Shown here: piece by piece, positions 1 through 8,828 of the stretch
Numbering within the stretch: position 1 is the first letter of the stretch
How the letters are laid out: every line of letters starts with the position of its first letter
NCBI RefSeq assembly: GCF_003053845.1
Contig: NZ_QAYG01000001.1
Location: forward strand, 1,370,078 to 1,434,077
Direction: 5' to 3'
DNA: 64,000 bases
DNA from: Breoghania corrubedonensis
Lineage (GTDB): Bacteria; Pseudomonadota; Alphaproteobacteria; Rhizobiales; Stappiaceae
Made by a program: the position numbers and the translations under genes
The notes under the pieces: generated by a model
Told to the model about the DNA's origin: nothing
What the model saw: the letters and a program-made list of their open reading frames with translations, nothing else
The model's database searches: none

Positions 1-630
1 GCGGTGCCAATTGATGGGCTCGAAATAGGCCTGCGGCGGCGGCACCTGCACATAGTCCTGGGCAGGCACATAGAAGGCACGGTTGCCGCCGATGCGAAAA
101 TCGATGCCCGTCGCATTGATCAGCGCTTCGACACGCGGTTCGATCAGACCCGTCGGCACCGGCGGTGCGGCGGTCGCGACATCCTCGGGCAGGTTCTCGC
201 ACTGATCGGTGTTGAAGACGGTGAAGCGTTTCAGGAACGGGATCGCCTGGGCATCCTCGCCGGTCTCGCGCGCACGGCGCTTTTCCTCCTCCGGCACGAA
301 ACGGTCGGCATAGACGACGGTGGTGCCGTGCTCGCCCTTGCGGACATTGCCGCCAAGCGACAGCGCCTGGCGGAAGGTTAGCCAGCTCTGTCCGGAAAAG
401 CCGCGTTCGATCACGGCGCCCCAGAGCAGCAGGACGTTGATGCCCGAATACTGACGATCGGTGGAGGCGTTCTTTGGAAGGCCAAGAGCCGCCTTCGCGG
501 TCGCCGTTCCCCAAGGCTGAACCCAGGGCACCCGGCCGGCCTCCAACTCGGTGATGATCTTGTCGGTGATTTCGGAATAGAGATTGGTCCGGTCGCCCCT
601 GGCGCCGGATTTGCGGTTCTGTCTGGACAT
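1..630 (-). CDS. ArdC-like antirestriction protein, C-terminus cut by window edge
   Basis: Read leftwards from ATG at 630, the frame stays open to base 1, giving about 210 residues of a longer protein. The N-terminal region has the layout of the ArdC ssDNA-binding domain (DUF1738 family): a start rich in Arg/Lys, NLYSEITDKIITELE near residue 16, GRVPWVQPW, then QYSGINVLLLW and KGEHGTTVVYADRF. The zinc metallopeptidase domain that normally follows lies outside the window. ArdC proteins travel on plasmids and integrative elements, where they bind ssDNA and counter host restriction during transfer (family knowledge). Here it fits the left side of the genomic island. Start choice: the first ATG, just downstream of a purine-rich GGAG-containing tract on the minus strand. 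Confidence 0.85.
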   Translation of the reverse strand, partial: MSRQNRKSGARGDRTNLYSEITDKIITELEAGRVPWVQPWGTATAKAALGLPKNASTDRQYSGINVLLLWGAVIERGFSGQSWLTFRQALSLGGNVRKGEHGTTVVYADRFVPEEEKRRARETGEDAQAIPFLKRFTVFNTDQCENLPEDVATAAPPVPTGLIEPRVEALINATGIDFRIGGNRAFYVPAQDYVQVPPPQAYFEPINWHR

Positions 631-1053
631 CGAAGGTCTCCGCGACGGGCGCCGGAGGCCTCTCCTCCGGTCCTCATCCCGTCACGGCAAACCCGTCCGC
701 ACTCTCACTCTCAAAAGGGGGCGTTGCGGGGGAATCCCCCGCTCGAAGGGGTCGGCCGAGACCAAAGGCTCGGCCGCAGGGGAAGGCTTTCCCCTCCCCA
801 TCATCCGGATTGTCGCCCACACTTCCAACCAGCGGCCCGTTGGCTTCCAATCAGCCGTGCTTGAAATCCCAGCCTTGGGGTGATTGGAGCGGCCGGGCCT
901 GTCAGGTGCGTCGGTCGGCTCCGTGAATTTTGCTGCGCTTTTATCTCCAGGTGCGGAGGGTTCGTCACGCCGCCGCCAACTGGCAGTTGCACCCTGCCTC
1001 CAGAATCGACTAACTGCCATATATGGCATCTAAATCAATATTGGCAGTCAGAT
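631..1053. other. Hairpin-rich intergenic region between ardC-like gene and XRE gene
   Basis: No convincing gene is present. It holds three closely spaced inverted repeats: GCGGGGG/CCCCCGC with a 3-base spacer near 725-741, CGGCCGAG/CTCGGCCG with an 8-base loop at 753-776, and GGGGAA/TTTCCCC-type arms near 780-796. All would lie in the 5' leader of the leftward ardC-like gene. The right end holds the XRE operator described separately. Confidence 0.5.
1013..1048. promoter_or_regulatory. Probable operator of the XRE repressor
   Basis: TGCCATATATGGCA at 1015-1028 is a perfect 14-bp palindrome. A wider inverted repeat overlaps it: ACTGCCA at 1013-1019 and TGGCAGT at 1042-1048. The latter ends 5 bases before the ATG of the XRE-type gene at 1054. 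This spacing and symmetry are typical of autoregulated antitoxin/repressor promoters. Binding by the adjacent protein is inferred. Confidence 0.6.
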
Positions 1054-1437
1054 ATGGCGGTTAAGATACACTCCATTGGTGCGCGTCGAGCCATTGTGGC
1101 ATTGGGAGCGAACATCAAGACAGCTCGCTTGAAGCGGCGCATCTCGGTGAAGGATTTCGCCGAGCGAGCCAGTGTGTCCGAGAGGACCATCATCCGACTG
1201 GAAAAGGGCGACGACGGCGTCAGTATCGGCACGCTGGCCATGGCCTGCCTCGTGCTCGGTGAAATCGAGAGCGTTTCGACTCTTCTCGATCCGGGCTCCG
1301 ACGAGGTCGGGCTGCTTCTCGACCGAGAGGCGCTCCCGAAGCGGATCGATCGGAAGCGAGGACCCAGACAGCCAGGGGCGCGGACGGGAAAGCCCGCTCT
1401 CCCGGGCGTCGATGACGACGAAGGGGTGGGTTTCTGA
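1054..1437 (+). CDS. XRE-family (HipB-like) transcriptional regulator
   Basis: 127 residues from ATG at 1054. An upstream extension of the frame is possible, but this ATG sits just after the palindromic operator and begins the conserved part. Residues about 12-70 form a helix-turn-helix of the XRE type (GANIKTARLKRRISVKDFAE, SERTIIRLEKGD). The following DEVGLLLDREALPKRI stretch resembles the HipB antitoxins that precede hipA in alphaproteobacteria. No hipA-like kinase gene follows: downstream is an AbiEi/AbiEii pair. It is therefore either an orphan antitoxin or a regulator recruited by the neighbouring pair. Probably autoregulated through the 1013-1048 site. Confidence 0.75.
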   Translation: MAVKIHSIGARRAIVALGANIKTARLKRRISVKDFAERASVSERTIIRLEKGDDGVSIGTLAMACLVLGEIESVSTLLDPGSDEVGLLLDREALPKRIDRKRGPRQPGARTGKPALPGVDDDEGVGF

Positions 1438-1623
1438 ACCCGAAACGATGTCGCTTCTGACGAGAGCAAGCATTGGTGCTTGATACCGACTGCCGACAGC
1501 GCCCCTCTCAGCGCCAAAGGCTCAAAGAACGCTGACCTGATGGAAGGCTTTCGCTTTTCCTTCACCGTTCTGTGTGATACAAATCCTCACATCATGGATG
1601 CTGAAGTGCGAGAACATATATCG

Positions 1624-2241
1624 ATGCCCAAGACCCGCTCCCAACGCGAGACAGCCCGCGATCTCCTCGCGGCGCGTGGGATTCTGCGCCTTGCGGAACT
1701 CAGGAACGCCGGCGTGACCGCTGCAACCGTCAGCCGTATGGAAAAGGATGGCGAGGTCATCCGCCTGGCGCGCGGGCTCTACCAGCTCCCCGACGCAGAG
1801 CTCGACGCAAACCACAGCCTCGCCGAGGCGGCCAAGCGTTTCCCCAAGGGCGTGATCTGCCTCGTCTCGGCGCTCGCCTTTCATGGAATCACGGATCAGC
1901 TTCCCAAGAAGGTGTGGATGGCGATCGGCCGGAACGACTGGACGCCGAAGCCGAGCGACATGCCTGTCCGTGTAGTGCGTTTCTCGGACGATCTGCTTGC
2001 CGACAGTGTCGAGACCCATGTGATCGAAGGCGTAACGGTGAAGATATTCGGCGTGGCAAAGACCGTCGCGGACTGCTTCCGACATCGCGGCAAGATCGGC
2101 CTCGCCGTCGCGCTCGAAGGCCTCCAAGAGACTCTGCGTCAACGCAAAGCCACGCCGGCCGAGATCGCCAGGGCGGCGGACACAGGCGGGGTCGGCACGG
2201 TGATCCGCCCCTATCTGGAGGCGCTGACCACCAATGGCTAA
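1624..2241 (+). CDS. AbiEi-like antitoxin / transcriptional regulator (type IV toxin-antitoxin family)
   Basis: 205 residues from ATG at 1624; an in-frame ATG at 1594 would add 10 residues. The N-terminal winged helix (ARDLLAARGILRLAELRNAG followed by VSRMEKDGEVIRLARGLYQL) and the C-terminal AbiEi-type domain match the antitoxin half of AbiE systems. AbiEi proteins bind their own promoter and neutralise the AbiEii nucleotidyltransferase without forming a stable complex (family knowledge). The gene overlaps the downstream abiEii-like gene by 8 bases, so the two are translationally coupled. AbiE systems act in abortive phage infection and in stabilising mobile elements, which fits the island. 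Confidence 0.85.
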   Translation: MPKTRSQRETARDLLAARGILRLAELRNAGVTAATVSRMEKDGEVIRLARGLYQLPDAELDANHSLAEAAKRFPKGVICLVSALAFHGITDQLPKKVWMAIGRNDWTPKPSDMPVRVVRFSDDLLADSVETHVIEGVTVKIFGVAKTVADCFRHRGKIGLAVALEGLQETLRQRKATPAEIARAADTGGVGTVIRPYLEALTTNG

Positions 2242-3097
2242 GGAGATCAAGAATATCGGCGCTTCGGTGCGCGCCCGGCTCCTCAACCTCTCCAAGGCGA
2301 ACGGACAGAGCTTCGATCTGGTGCTCACGCGTTTCGCGCTGGAGCGCCTCCTGTTCCGGCTCAGTCAGTCACCCCACGCCGAGCGTTTCGTGCTGAAAGG
2401 CGCAATGCTGATGATGAGCTGGTTCGACGATCCGCACCGCGGGACGCGCGATCTCGATCTGTTGGGTTTCGGTGACCCGAGCGAAGCCGCGATGCTGGCG
2501 ACATTCCGGGACATCCTCGCTCAGGACGCCGAAGACGGCGTCGTGTTCGATCCGGACACGTTGCGCGTCGACCGCATTCGCGAGGAGCTCGACTATGGCG
2601 GTCTCCGGCTGCGTGCGATCGCTTCGGTCGGCGGCGCCCGGATCAACCTCACGATCGACATCGGCTTTGGCGATGCGCTGGAGCCTGGGGCGGAAGTCGT
2701 CGACTATCCCGTCATGCTCGATCTCCCCGCGCCGAGACTGCGCGCCTATGCGCGGGAGACGGTCATTGCCGAGAAGTTCCAGGCGATGGTGGCGCTGGGC
2801 CGGGCGAACAGCCGGATGAAGGACTTCTACGACATCTGGATTCTCAGCCGGTCATTCAGATTCGATGATGACAGGCTTGCCCAGGCGATCGCAGCGACTT
2901 TCGCAAGGCGCGAAACCACGGTTCCGACCGAGCTGCCCGATGCGCTCACGCCGGCTTTCGCCGCAGACGAACAGAAACAGCAGCAGTGGCGCGCCTTTGT
3001 CGAGGATGTTGCGGTTGAACCAGGGCCTCTTGCGCTGGTTCTTGAGGAACTCGCCGGCTTCTTGATGCCGCACGCCATTCGGGCAAACGGACTATGA
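2234..3097 (+). CDS. AbiEii/AbiGii-family nucleotidyltransferase toxin
   Basis: 287 residues, a normal length for the family. It shows the minimal nucleotidyltransferase signature: FVLKGAML at about 52-59 and a TRDLDLLGFG metal-binding motif with D73 and D75. A C-terminal RMKDFYDIW motif typical of AbiEii follows. Family members transfer nucleotides to tRNA or other targets and stop growth on phage infection (family knowledge; the target here is unknown). It begins inside the abiEi-like gene, so the pair forms one unit. The key residues are present and nothing indicates decay. Confidence 0.88.
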   Translation: MAKEIKNIGASVRARLLNLSKANGQSFDLVLTRFALERLLFRLSQSPHAERFVLKGAMLMMSWFDDPHRGTRDLDLLGFGDPSEAAMLATFRDILAQDAEDGVVFDPDTLRVDRIREELDYGGLRLRAIASVGGARINLTIDIGFGDALEPGAEVVDYPVMLDLPAPRLRAYARETVIAEKFQAMVALGRANSRMKDFYDIWILSRSFRFDDDRLAQAIAATFARRETTVPTELPDALTPAFAADEQKQQQWRAFVEDVAVEPGPLALVLEELAGFLMPHAIRANGL

Positions 3098-3165
3098 CCA
3101 GAGGGCAGAGTGGAAGATTGTACTGAGGAAAAACACTCTGAGACGAAAATAACTAAGGGGGGCTA

Positions 3166-6144
3166 ATGCTGAATCGTGGATCGGAGTGGCGGAGGTGGGA
3201 GCCACATGTCCATGCGCCGGGTACCGTGATGAACAATCAGTTCAGCGGGCCGAACGCATGGGACGATTATCTCACGGCGCTTGAGCGAGCCACGCCGGTC
3301 ATCGAGGCCATCGCGGTCACGGATTACTACGTGACCGATACTTACGAGACGGTGTTGCAACACAAGGCCGCCGGCCGCCTGCCCGGCACCAAGCTGGTCT
3401 TTCCGAACGTGGAGCTCCGGCTCGACGTCGCGACAGCAAAAGGGGGCTTCGTTAATCTCCACCTGTTCGTCAGCCCGGAGGATCCGCAGCATCTCGAAGA
3501 GCTGCGGCGTCTGCTGTCGCGCCTGCAGTTCAATGTCATGCAAGATCGTTTCGACTGCACGCGGGCTGATCTCGTCCGGCTCGGCAAGAAGGCCGATTCC
3601 ACAATCATCGACGAGCGTGCCGCGCTGGCCTATGGGGCCAACCAATTCAAGGTCAATTTCCGGCAGCTTCGCGAAGTGTTCTCCGAAAGCGGATGGGCGA
3701 AGAAGAACATCCTGATCGCGGTGGCCGGCGGCGCGACGGATGGCACGTCGGGCGTGCGCGAGGCTGCGGATCAAACGATCCGGCGCGAGATCGAGGGCTT
3801 CGCCCATGTGATCTTCGCGGGCAGTCCGGCGCAGCGCGAGTTTTGGTTGGGGCAGAAGGATCTAAGTCCCAGTGAAATCCGCGCCCAGTACGGCGGCCTG
3901 AAGCCCTGCCTCCATGGGAGCGATGCGCACAAGCTCGATGATGTCGCGTCGCCGTTCGGAAATCGCTTCTCCTGGATCAAAGGCGGACTCGAATTCGACG
4001 CCCTTCGCCAGGCGTGCATCGATCCCGGCGGGCGAGCCTATGTAGGTGAGTTGCCGCCGCACTCGGCCATGCCGTCGCAGGTCATCTCACACATCCGCAT
4101 CGACGACGCAGATTGGGCCACCACGCCCGACATCCCCCTAAACCCCGGCCTTGTCGCCATCATAGGCGCGCGCGGATCGGGAAAGACGGCTTTGGCGGAT
4201 GTGATCGCGGCCGGCTGCGATGCGATCACGCCGGCGGGTTGGAATGCGGACGAGAACATCAGCCCTTCGTTCCTGGCGCGGGCGCGCAAGCTGGTCGGTG
4301 CGGCAACGACGACGTTGACCTGGGCTGGAGGCGCGACAGCCACGCGCGCGCTTGATGGCAGCGATGCCAACGGCCACATGTCGTTCCCACGCGCCCGCTA
4401 TCTCTCCCAACAATTCGTCGAGGAACTCTGCTCTGCGAAGGGCGTCTCCGACGGCCTCATCGACGAGATTGAGCGCGTGATATTCGAGTCGCATTCGCAG
4501 GATGATCGCGAGTGGGCACTCGATTTCGCCGAGTTGCGCGAGCATCAGACCGCCCGGTTCCAGCAGGCGCGCGAGCGCGAAGCAGAGGCGATCGGCGACA
4601 TCTCGGACCGCATCGCGACCGAGTTTGAGAAAGAGAGCCTCATCGCGACACTAACCACCCAGGTCGGACAGAAGAAGAAGCTGATCGTTGATTACAATGC
4701 TGATCGCGCCAAGCTAGTCGTCAAGGGCACCGAGGCGCAGGTGGCCCGTCACACCCAGCTCAGCGAGGCGGCCCAGAAGCTTCGAAATGGGATACAGGCC
4801 CTCGGCAACCAGCGCCGCACTTTCGTCGCCCTACAGGACGAGGTTCGTAGCATGCGTGCCACCGGGGCACCGGAAATGCTTCGCCAAGCCCAGGCGCGCC
4901 ACGGCAATAGCGGTCTCGATGCCAAGCAATGGGACGATTTCCTGCTGATCTACAAGGGCGACGTCGACAAGAGTCTGACGGCCTACATCACGTGGGCCGA
5001 TGGCGAGGTCCACAAGCTCAACGGCGTTCCGCCGCCGCCCGGCGACCCGAATGCCGCGCTGATTCCCGAAGCCGCCGATCTCTCGACGCTTCCGCTCGCA
5101 CCGATCGCCGCTGAAATGGCGCGCCTCGAGGCGCTGTTCAGCGCCGACAAACTGGTCCGCGATCAATACGCGGCGCTTACTGGCCGAATTGCGCAGGAGA
5201 ACTCTGCGCTCCAGACCCTCGAAACCCGGCTTACCGATGCGCAGGGCTCCGCCGGGCGTCGGAAGGATCTGCAGACCGAACGCGACTACACCTACGGCCG
5301 GGTGTTCGAGGCGATCATCAACGAACAGAACGCGCTCGCAGGCCTCTACGCCCCGCTGATGGCGCGACTTGCAGCGTCGTCGGGCACGCTCAAGAAGCTC
5401 AGCTTCTCGGTTCGCAGGATCGCCGACGCTCAAGCCTGGGGCTCGGTCGCGGAGGAAGAGCTCCTGGATCGGCGCAAGATGGGCCCGTTTTACGGCCGGG
5501 GCTCCCTGATTGCAGCCGCGACTGAAGCGCTCAAGCCGGCCTGGGAGACGGGATCGGCCGCCGAGGTTCAGGCGGCTATGACGGCCTTCATGGCGAAATA
5601 CCTGAAGGACCTGCTATCGCACGCACCTTATGGGCAGACGCAGCAGGCCGAATTTAGGGCTTGGTCGAAACAGTTCGCACACTGGCTCTTTGGCACCGAC
5701 CACATCACCGTCCGCTACGAGATCGCCTACGACGGCGTGGACATCCGGAATCTGTCGCCCGGGACGCGGGGTATCGTTCTGCTCCTGCTGTATCTGGCAC
5801 TGGACGATTCAGACGATCGCCCGTTGATCATCGATCAGCCGGAGGAGAACCTCGACCCCAAGTCCGTGTTCGATGAACTCGTTGCGCTATTCATCGCCGC
5901 AAAGGCCAAACGTCAGGTGATCATGGTCACCCATAACGCCAACCTCGTCATCAACACCGACGCAGATCAGATCATCGTCGCATCCGCAGGCCCACATCTT
6001 TCCGGAGGTCTGCCGCCGATCGCCTATGTAGCCGGCGGCCTAGAGAGCGCCAACATTCGGAAGTCGGTCTGCGACATCCTGGAAGGCGGTGAGGCAGCTT
6101 TCCGCGAACGGGCGAGGCGGTTGCGAGTGAGGCTGGAACGATGA
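3166..6144 (+). CDS. TrlF-like protein: PHP domain fused to SMC-like ATPase
   Basis: 992 residues, preceded by a strong Shine-Dalgarno (AAGGGGGG, 5 bases before ATG). Residues 1 to about 280 are a PHP phosphoesterase domain with its metal ligands in order: H14-x-H16, D53, E83, H99 and HGSDAH at 250-255. An ATPase follows, with Walker A GARGSGKT near 334-341. Then come a long charged helical stretch (about 440-720), a signature-like NLSPGTRG near 860, Walker B LIIDQPEENLD near 887 and an H-loop VTHNAN near 923. Coiled coils between split ATP-binding halves are the SMC/Rad50 plan. The protein could sense or handle nucleic acid ends, with the PHP domain as effector, but the substrate is unknown. 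It lies 52 bases before an ATPase gene and probably shares its transcript. Confidence 0.8.
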   Translation: MLNRGSEWRRWEPHVHAPGTVMNNQFSGPNAWDDYLTALERATPVIEAIAVTDYYVTDTYETVLQHKAAGRLPGTKLVFPNVELRLDVATAKGGFVNLHLFVSPEDPQHLEELRRLLSRLQFNVMQDRFDCTRADLVRLGKKADSTIIDERAALAYGANQFKVNFRQLREVFSESGWAKKNILIAVAGGATDGTSGVREAADQTIRREIEGFAHVIFAGSPAQREFWLGQKDLSPSEIRAQYGGLKPCLHGSDAHKLDDVASPFGNRFSWIKGGLEFDALRQACIDPGGRAYVGELPPHSAMPSQVISHIRIDDADWATTPDIPLNPGLVAIIGARGSGKTALADVIAAGCDAITPAGWNADENISPSFLARARKLVGAATTTLTWAGGATATRALDGSDANGHMSFPRARYLSQQFVEELCSAKGVSDGLIDEIERVIFESHSQDDREWALDFAELREHQTARFQQAREREAEAIGDISDRIATEFEKESLIATLTTQVGQKKKLIVDYNADRAKLVVKGTEAQVARHTQLSEAAQKLRNGIQALGNQRRTFVALQDEVRSMRATGAPEMLRQAQARHGNSGLDAKQWDDFLLIYKGDVDKSLTAYITWADGEVHKLNGVPPPPGDPNAALIPEAADLSTLPLAPIAAEMARLEALFSADKLVRDQYAALTGRIAQENSALQTLETRLTDAQGSAGRRKDLQTERDYTYGRVFEAIINEQNALAGLYAPLMARLAASSGTLKKLSFSVRRIADAQAWGSVAEEELLDRRKMGPFYGRGSLIAAATEALKPAWETGSAAEVQAAMTAFMAKYLKDLLSHAPYGQTQQAEFRAWSKQFAHWLFGTDHITVRYEIAYDGVDIRNLSPGTRGIVLLLLYLALDDSDDRPLIIDQPEENLDPKSVFDELVALFIAAKAKRQVIMVTHNANLVINTDADQIIVASAGPHLSGGLPPIAYVAGGLESANIRKSVCDILEGGEAAFRERARRLRVRLER

Positions 6145-6196
6145 GTCTGCGTGCCGCATCACTGATGGGGGTGCCCGCCGCGAGGGGGAGATTGGA

Positions 6197-7759
6197 ATGA
6201 GATTCATCGTCAAGTTCAGGTCCGGGGACTCGCCCACGACCAATCGCTACCCCCATGCCGTGCTCGTCCAGGATAACTGGGATGACTACGGCTACAAGAC
6301 AACGTTCCACGTCACGCTGCACATATCGGCCGATGAAAGCTATGACCTCGGCAGCATCAAGATCATCGAAGCGGGTCGATCCAGCGGCTATACCGAAATG
6401 CCCAAGCGGCCTTTTCAGGAATTGCCCGCAGACCATGCCTCGCTGGGTGCAGACCTCGATTATTATGAGACGCTCTACAAACTCGGACGCGACGTCTTCG
6501 AACCGTATCTCAGAGGCCTTCGAGATGTCGCGTTCGACGACGAGATCAAAGCGAGTGTCGAAGACAGCGAGGCCTATCGTGTCTCGCTGCTGCGTTTTAG
6601 TGGCGCCGAGCGGACGATCGATGACGCCACGCGGTTACTGCGTGCGCCCACCCTGCCGACGAAACGGCGAAGCGCGGGGTTTAGGGTCAAGTTCAAAACG
6701 CGGGTGGCGCGAGACTCGAACGCCTTCACGATCGACTTCGATTTTCGGCGGCGCGGCCGGCTGCCGAACCGCATCAACGCCCTGATTGGCTACAACGGGA
6801 CGGGCAAGACCCGCCTGCTCTCGAACCTCGCGATCGTGGCGAGCGGCTACGGCTACGGCAGCAAAGAAGACGTGCTGGACAAGGCGGCGGGTCGGTTCGT
6901 CGGCACCGCGCCGCCGTTCAAGACTGTGGTTGTGGTGTCCTACAGCGCGTTCGATACCTTCGTCATTCCAGGGCGCACCGACGAAGAGAAAGAGAGGCTC
7001 CAGGAGAGCGGAGAAATCTTTGGATACGTCTACTGTGGTCTTCGCGAGCGATCGGACGATGACGCGCCGAACGGTGAGCAAGCCTATCGGTTGCGCACAC
7101 CGGCAGAGATCGAGGCAGAGTTCCTGTCTGCGCTGGAGCGTGTCCGCCAGGCCGACCGTCTGGAGAATCTGCTGGAAATATTGAAGCCGCTCCTGCGCGA
7201 TCCATCGTTCCAGCGCATCGGATTGACCCAGCTTTACGCCAATCGCGATGATGACGAGCTCGGGGAGCTTTTCCGCGGGCTGAGCAGTGGTCACAAGGCT
7301 GTCCTCAAGATCGTCACCGAGCTCACGGCACACATCTCGGGGTCGGAGCCGACGCTGGTTCTCATTGACGAGCCCGAAACCCATCTCCATCCGCCATTGC
7401 TCGCCGCGTTTCTCAAGAGCGTGCGGGCCTGTCTGGAAGCGTTCGACGGCTATGCGATCATCGCCACTCACTCGCCGGTGGTCCTGCAGGAGACCCCGGC
7501 GAAATATGTCCATGTGCTGCGCCGAGCGGCCGATCAGAACCGCGTTGTCGCGCCGAGCGTGGAGACGTTCGCGGAAAGCATCGGCGTCATCACGCAGGAG
7601 GTCTTCAATCTCGGCGACGGCTCGACCGATTGGCACGAGACACTGAGCGCGCTGGCGCGCCGAAACACGCTTGAGGAGATCGAAGAGGCTTTCGGTCGCA
7701 AGTTGGGCTTCGCGTCGCGCTCCTACGTTTTGAGCATTCGCGATGAGATTGAGGAGTAG
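6197..7759 (+). CDS. AAA/OLD-like ATPase (PtuA-like), partner of HNH gene
   Basis: 520 residues. Walker A GYNGTGKT lies at about 198-205. A signature-like LSSGHKAVLK is near 361, Walker B VLIDEPETHLHP near 387 and an H-loop IIATHSP near 418. The combination DEPETHLHP plus ATHSP is typical of OLD, RecF-like and Septu PtuA ATPases. The first about 180 residues do not resemble a domain I know. A purine-rich GAGGGGGAG tract precedes the start. Only 3 bases separate its stop from the next gene, which encodes an HNH nuclease. ATPase plus HNH is the Septu (PtuAB) plan, so a role in anti-phage defence is likely by inference. Confidence 0.75.
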   Translation: MRFIVKFRSGDSPTTNRYPHAVLVQDNWDDYGYKTTFHVTLHISADESYDLGSIKIIEAGRSSGYTEMPKRPFQELPADHASLGADLDYYETLYKLGRDVFEPYLRGLRDVAFDDEIKASVEDSEAYRVSLLRFSGAERTIDDATRLLRAPTLPTKRRSAGFRVKFKTRVARDSNAFTIDFDFRRRGRLPNRINALIGYNGTGKTRLLSNLAIVASGYGYGSKEDVLDKAAGRFVGTAPPFKTVVVVSYSAFDTFVIPGRTDEEKERLQESGEIFGYVYCGLRERSDDDAPNGEQAYRLRTPAEIEAEFLSALERVRQADRLENLLEILKPLLRDPSFQRIGLTQLYANRDDDELGELFRGLSSGHKAVLKIVTELTAHISGSEPTLVLIDEPETHLHPPLLAAFLKSVRACLEAFDGYAIIATHSPVVLQETPAKYVHVLRRAADQNRVVAPSVETFAESIGVITQEVFNLGDGSTDWHETLSALARRNTLEEIEEAFGRKLGFASRSYVLSIRDEIEE

Positions 7760-7762
7760 CGG

Positions 7763-8617
7763 ATGCGCACGATCCCGCTGCTCGCCGTCGATGCGACGGA
7801 CGTGTTCGATGAGATTGCCGCGGCCAAGCACCAACCGCGGCGGGGACGGATGCAGGCGGTGCGCGCGGTGGTGCTCGCCGCCTATCAGGGCTACGAGGAT
7901 GCTGTGCCAGAGGTCGGCGGGTTGGATGAAGCTCAGCTAACCGGCCCGCAGAAGGAGGCGATGCGGCACGCGTTCACCGTGGAGACCGAGCCAATGACGG
8001 CGCTCCGCGGCGATCTCTTGAAGAGAATCAGCGTCGCGCGGTGCCCGTTCTGCGGGATCAGCGAATCCTCGACATTAGATCACTATCTGCCGAAGGAGCA
8101 GTACCCCGAGTTCTCGGTGTTCCCACAGAATCTCGTGCCGAGCTGCGCGGTCTGCAACACGCGCAAGCGGGATGGCATTCTGGACGAAGGGACGAATGTG
8201 CGGATGTTCCTGCACCCCTGTTACGACATGATTCCCGACGTGGCGTTTCTGGCGGTGCGCGCGCGCATGGAGGCGGACGCACTCATTCTATCCTACCGTC
8301 TGACGCGGCCGGCCGGGATGTCGCTTCAGACCTTCCAGCATCTGCGGTCGCACTTCAAGGAGCTCAACCTCGCTGACCGGTACAGACGGATGGGCCTCGA
8401 GCATTTGGGAGGACAATATCCCGCGCTTCGTCGCGCTTTTGGCTCGGCTGAAGATGCGGAGCGCGTCGCGGAGAAGTTGATCGAGGGAGCGGATGACTTC
8501 GAGGAAGTGTCAGGCCCGAACTACTGGCTCGCCAAGCTCTATCGAGCCCTGGCCGGCAATGAAGATTTCTGTGACGGCGGCTTCGAGGCGGTTCGGGTTC
8601 AAGTCCAACCACATTGA
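7763..8617 (+). CDS. HNH endonuclease (PtuB-like)
   Basis: 284 residues. The HNH core is clear: a zinc knuckle C94-x2-C97, LDHYLPK with the catalytic-type H107, N123 in the QNLVPSC segment and the second knuckle C128-x2-C131, followed by NTRKRD. This matches HNH nucleases paired with ATPases in Septu-like systems. The C-terminal half (about 150-284) is helical and unassigned. The start codon lies 3 bases after the stop of the ATPase gene, so coupled translation and a common function are likely. The expected role is nicking or cutting of phage or host DNA or RNA when the ATPase is triggered. The target cannot be read from the sequence. Confidence 0.8.
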   Translation: MRTIPLLAVDATDVFDEIAAAKHQPRRGRMQAVRAVVLAAYQGYEDAVPEVGGLDEAQLTGPQKEAMRHAFTVETEPMTALRGDLLKRISVARCPFCGISESSTLDHYLPKEQYPEFSVFPQNLVPSCAVCNTRKRDGILDEGTNVRMFLHPCYDMIPDVAFLAVRARMEADALILSYRLTRPAGMSLQTFQHLRSHFKELNLADRYRRMGLEHLGGQYPALRRAFGSAEDAERVAEKLIEGADDFEEVSGPNYWLAKLYRALAGNEDFCDGGFEAVRVQVQPH

Positions 8618-8828
8618 CCGCCAGCTCCATCCTAGACTTTAGTCCGCCCATATTGAACTCATCGCCATTACGAGTGGGGCGACTGCCGGGCGAAGCAATC
8701 CAGGGCGGTTAAAGACTGCCCAGAATTAAGGGGACCAATGCCGACAAATTGCCATTACGCTTTCGCCTCAGTTTTTCGGGGGTGCATGAAAGCTCACTAC
8801 GGCCCAGAACCGTTGAGTGCCTAAGACG

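Noticed and set aside
1054-3097. A HipBA toxin-antitoxin operon
   Set aside because: The regulator is HipB-like, but the following two proteins are AbiEi and AbiEii types, not HipA kinases.
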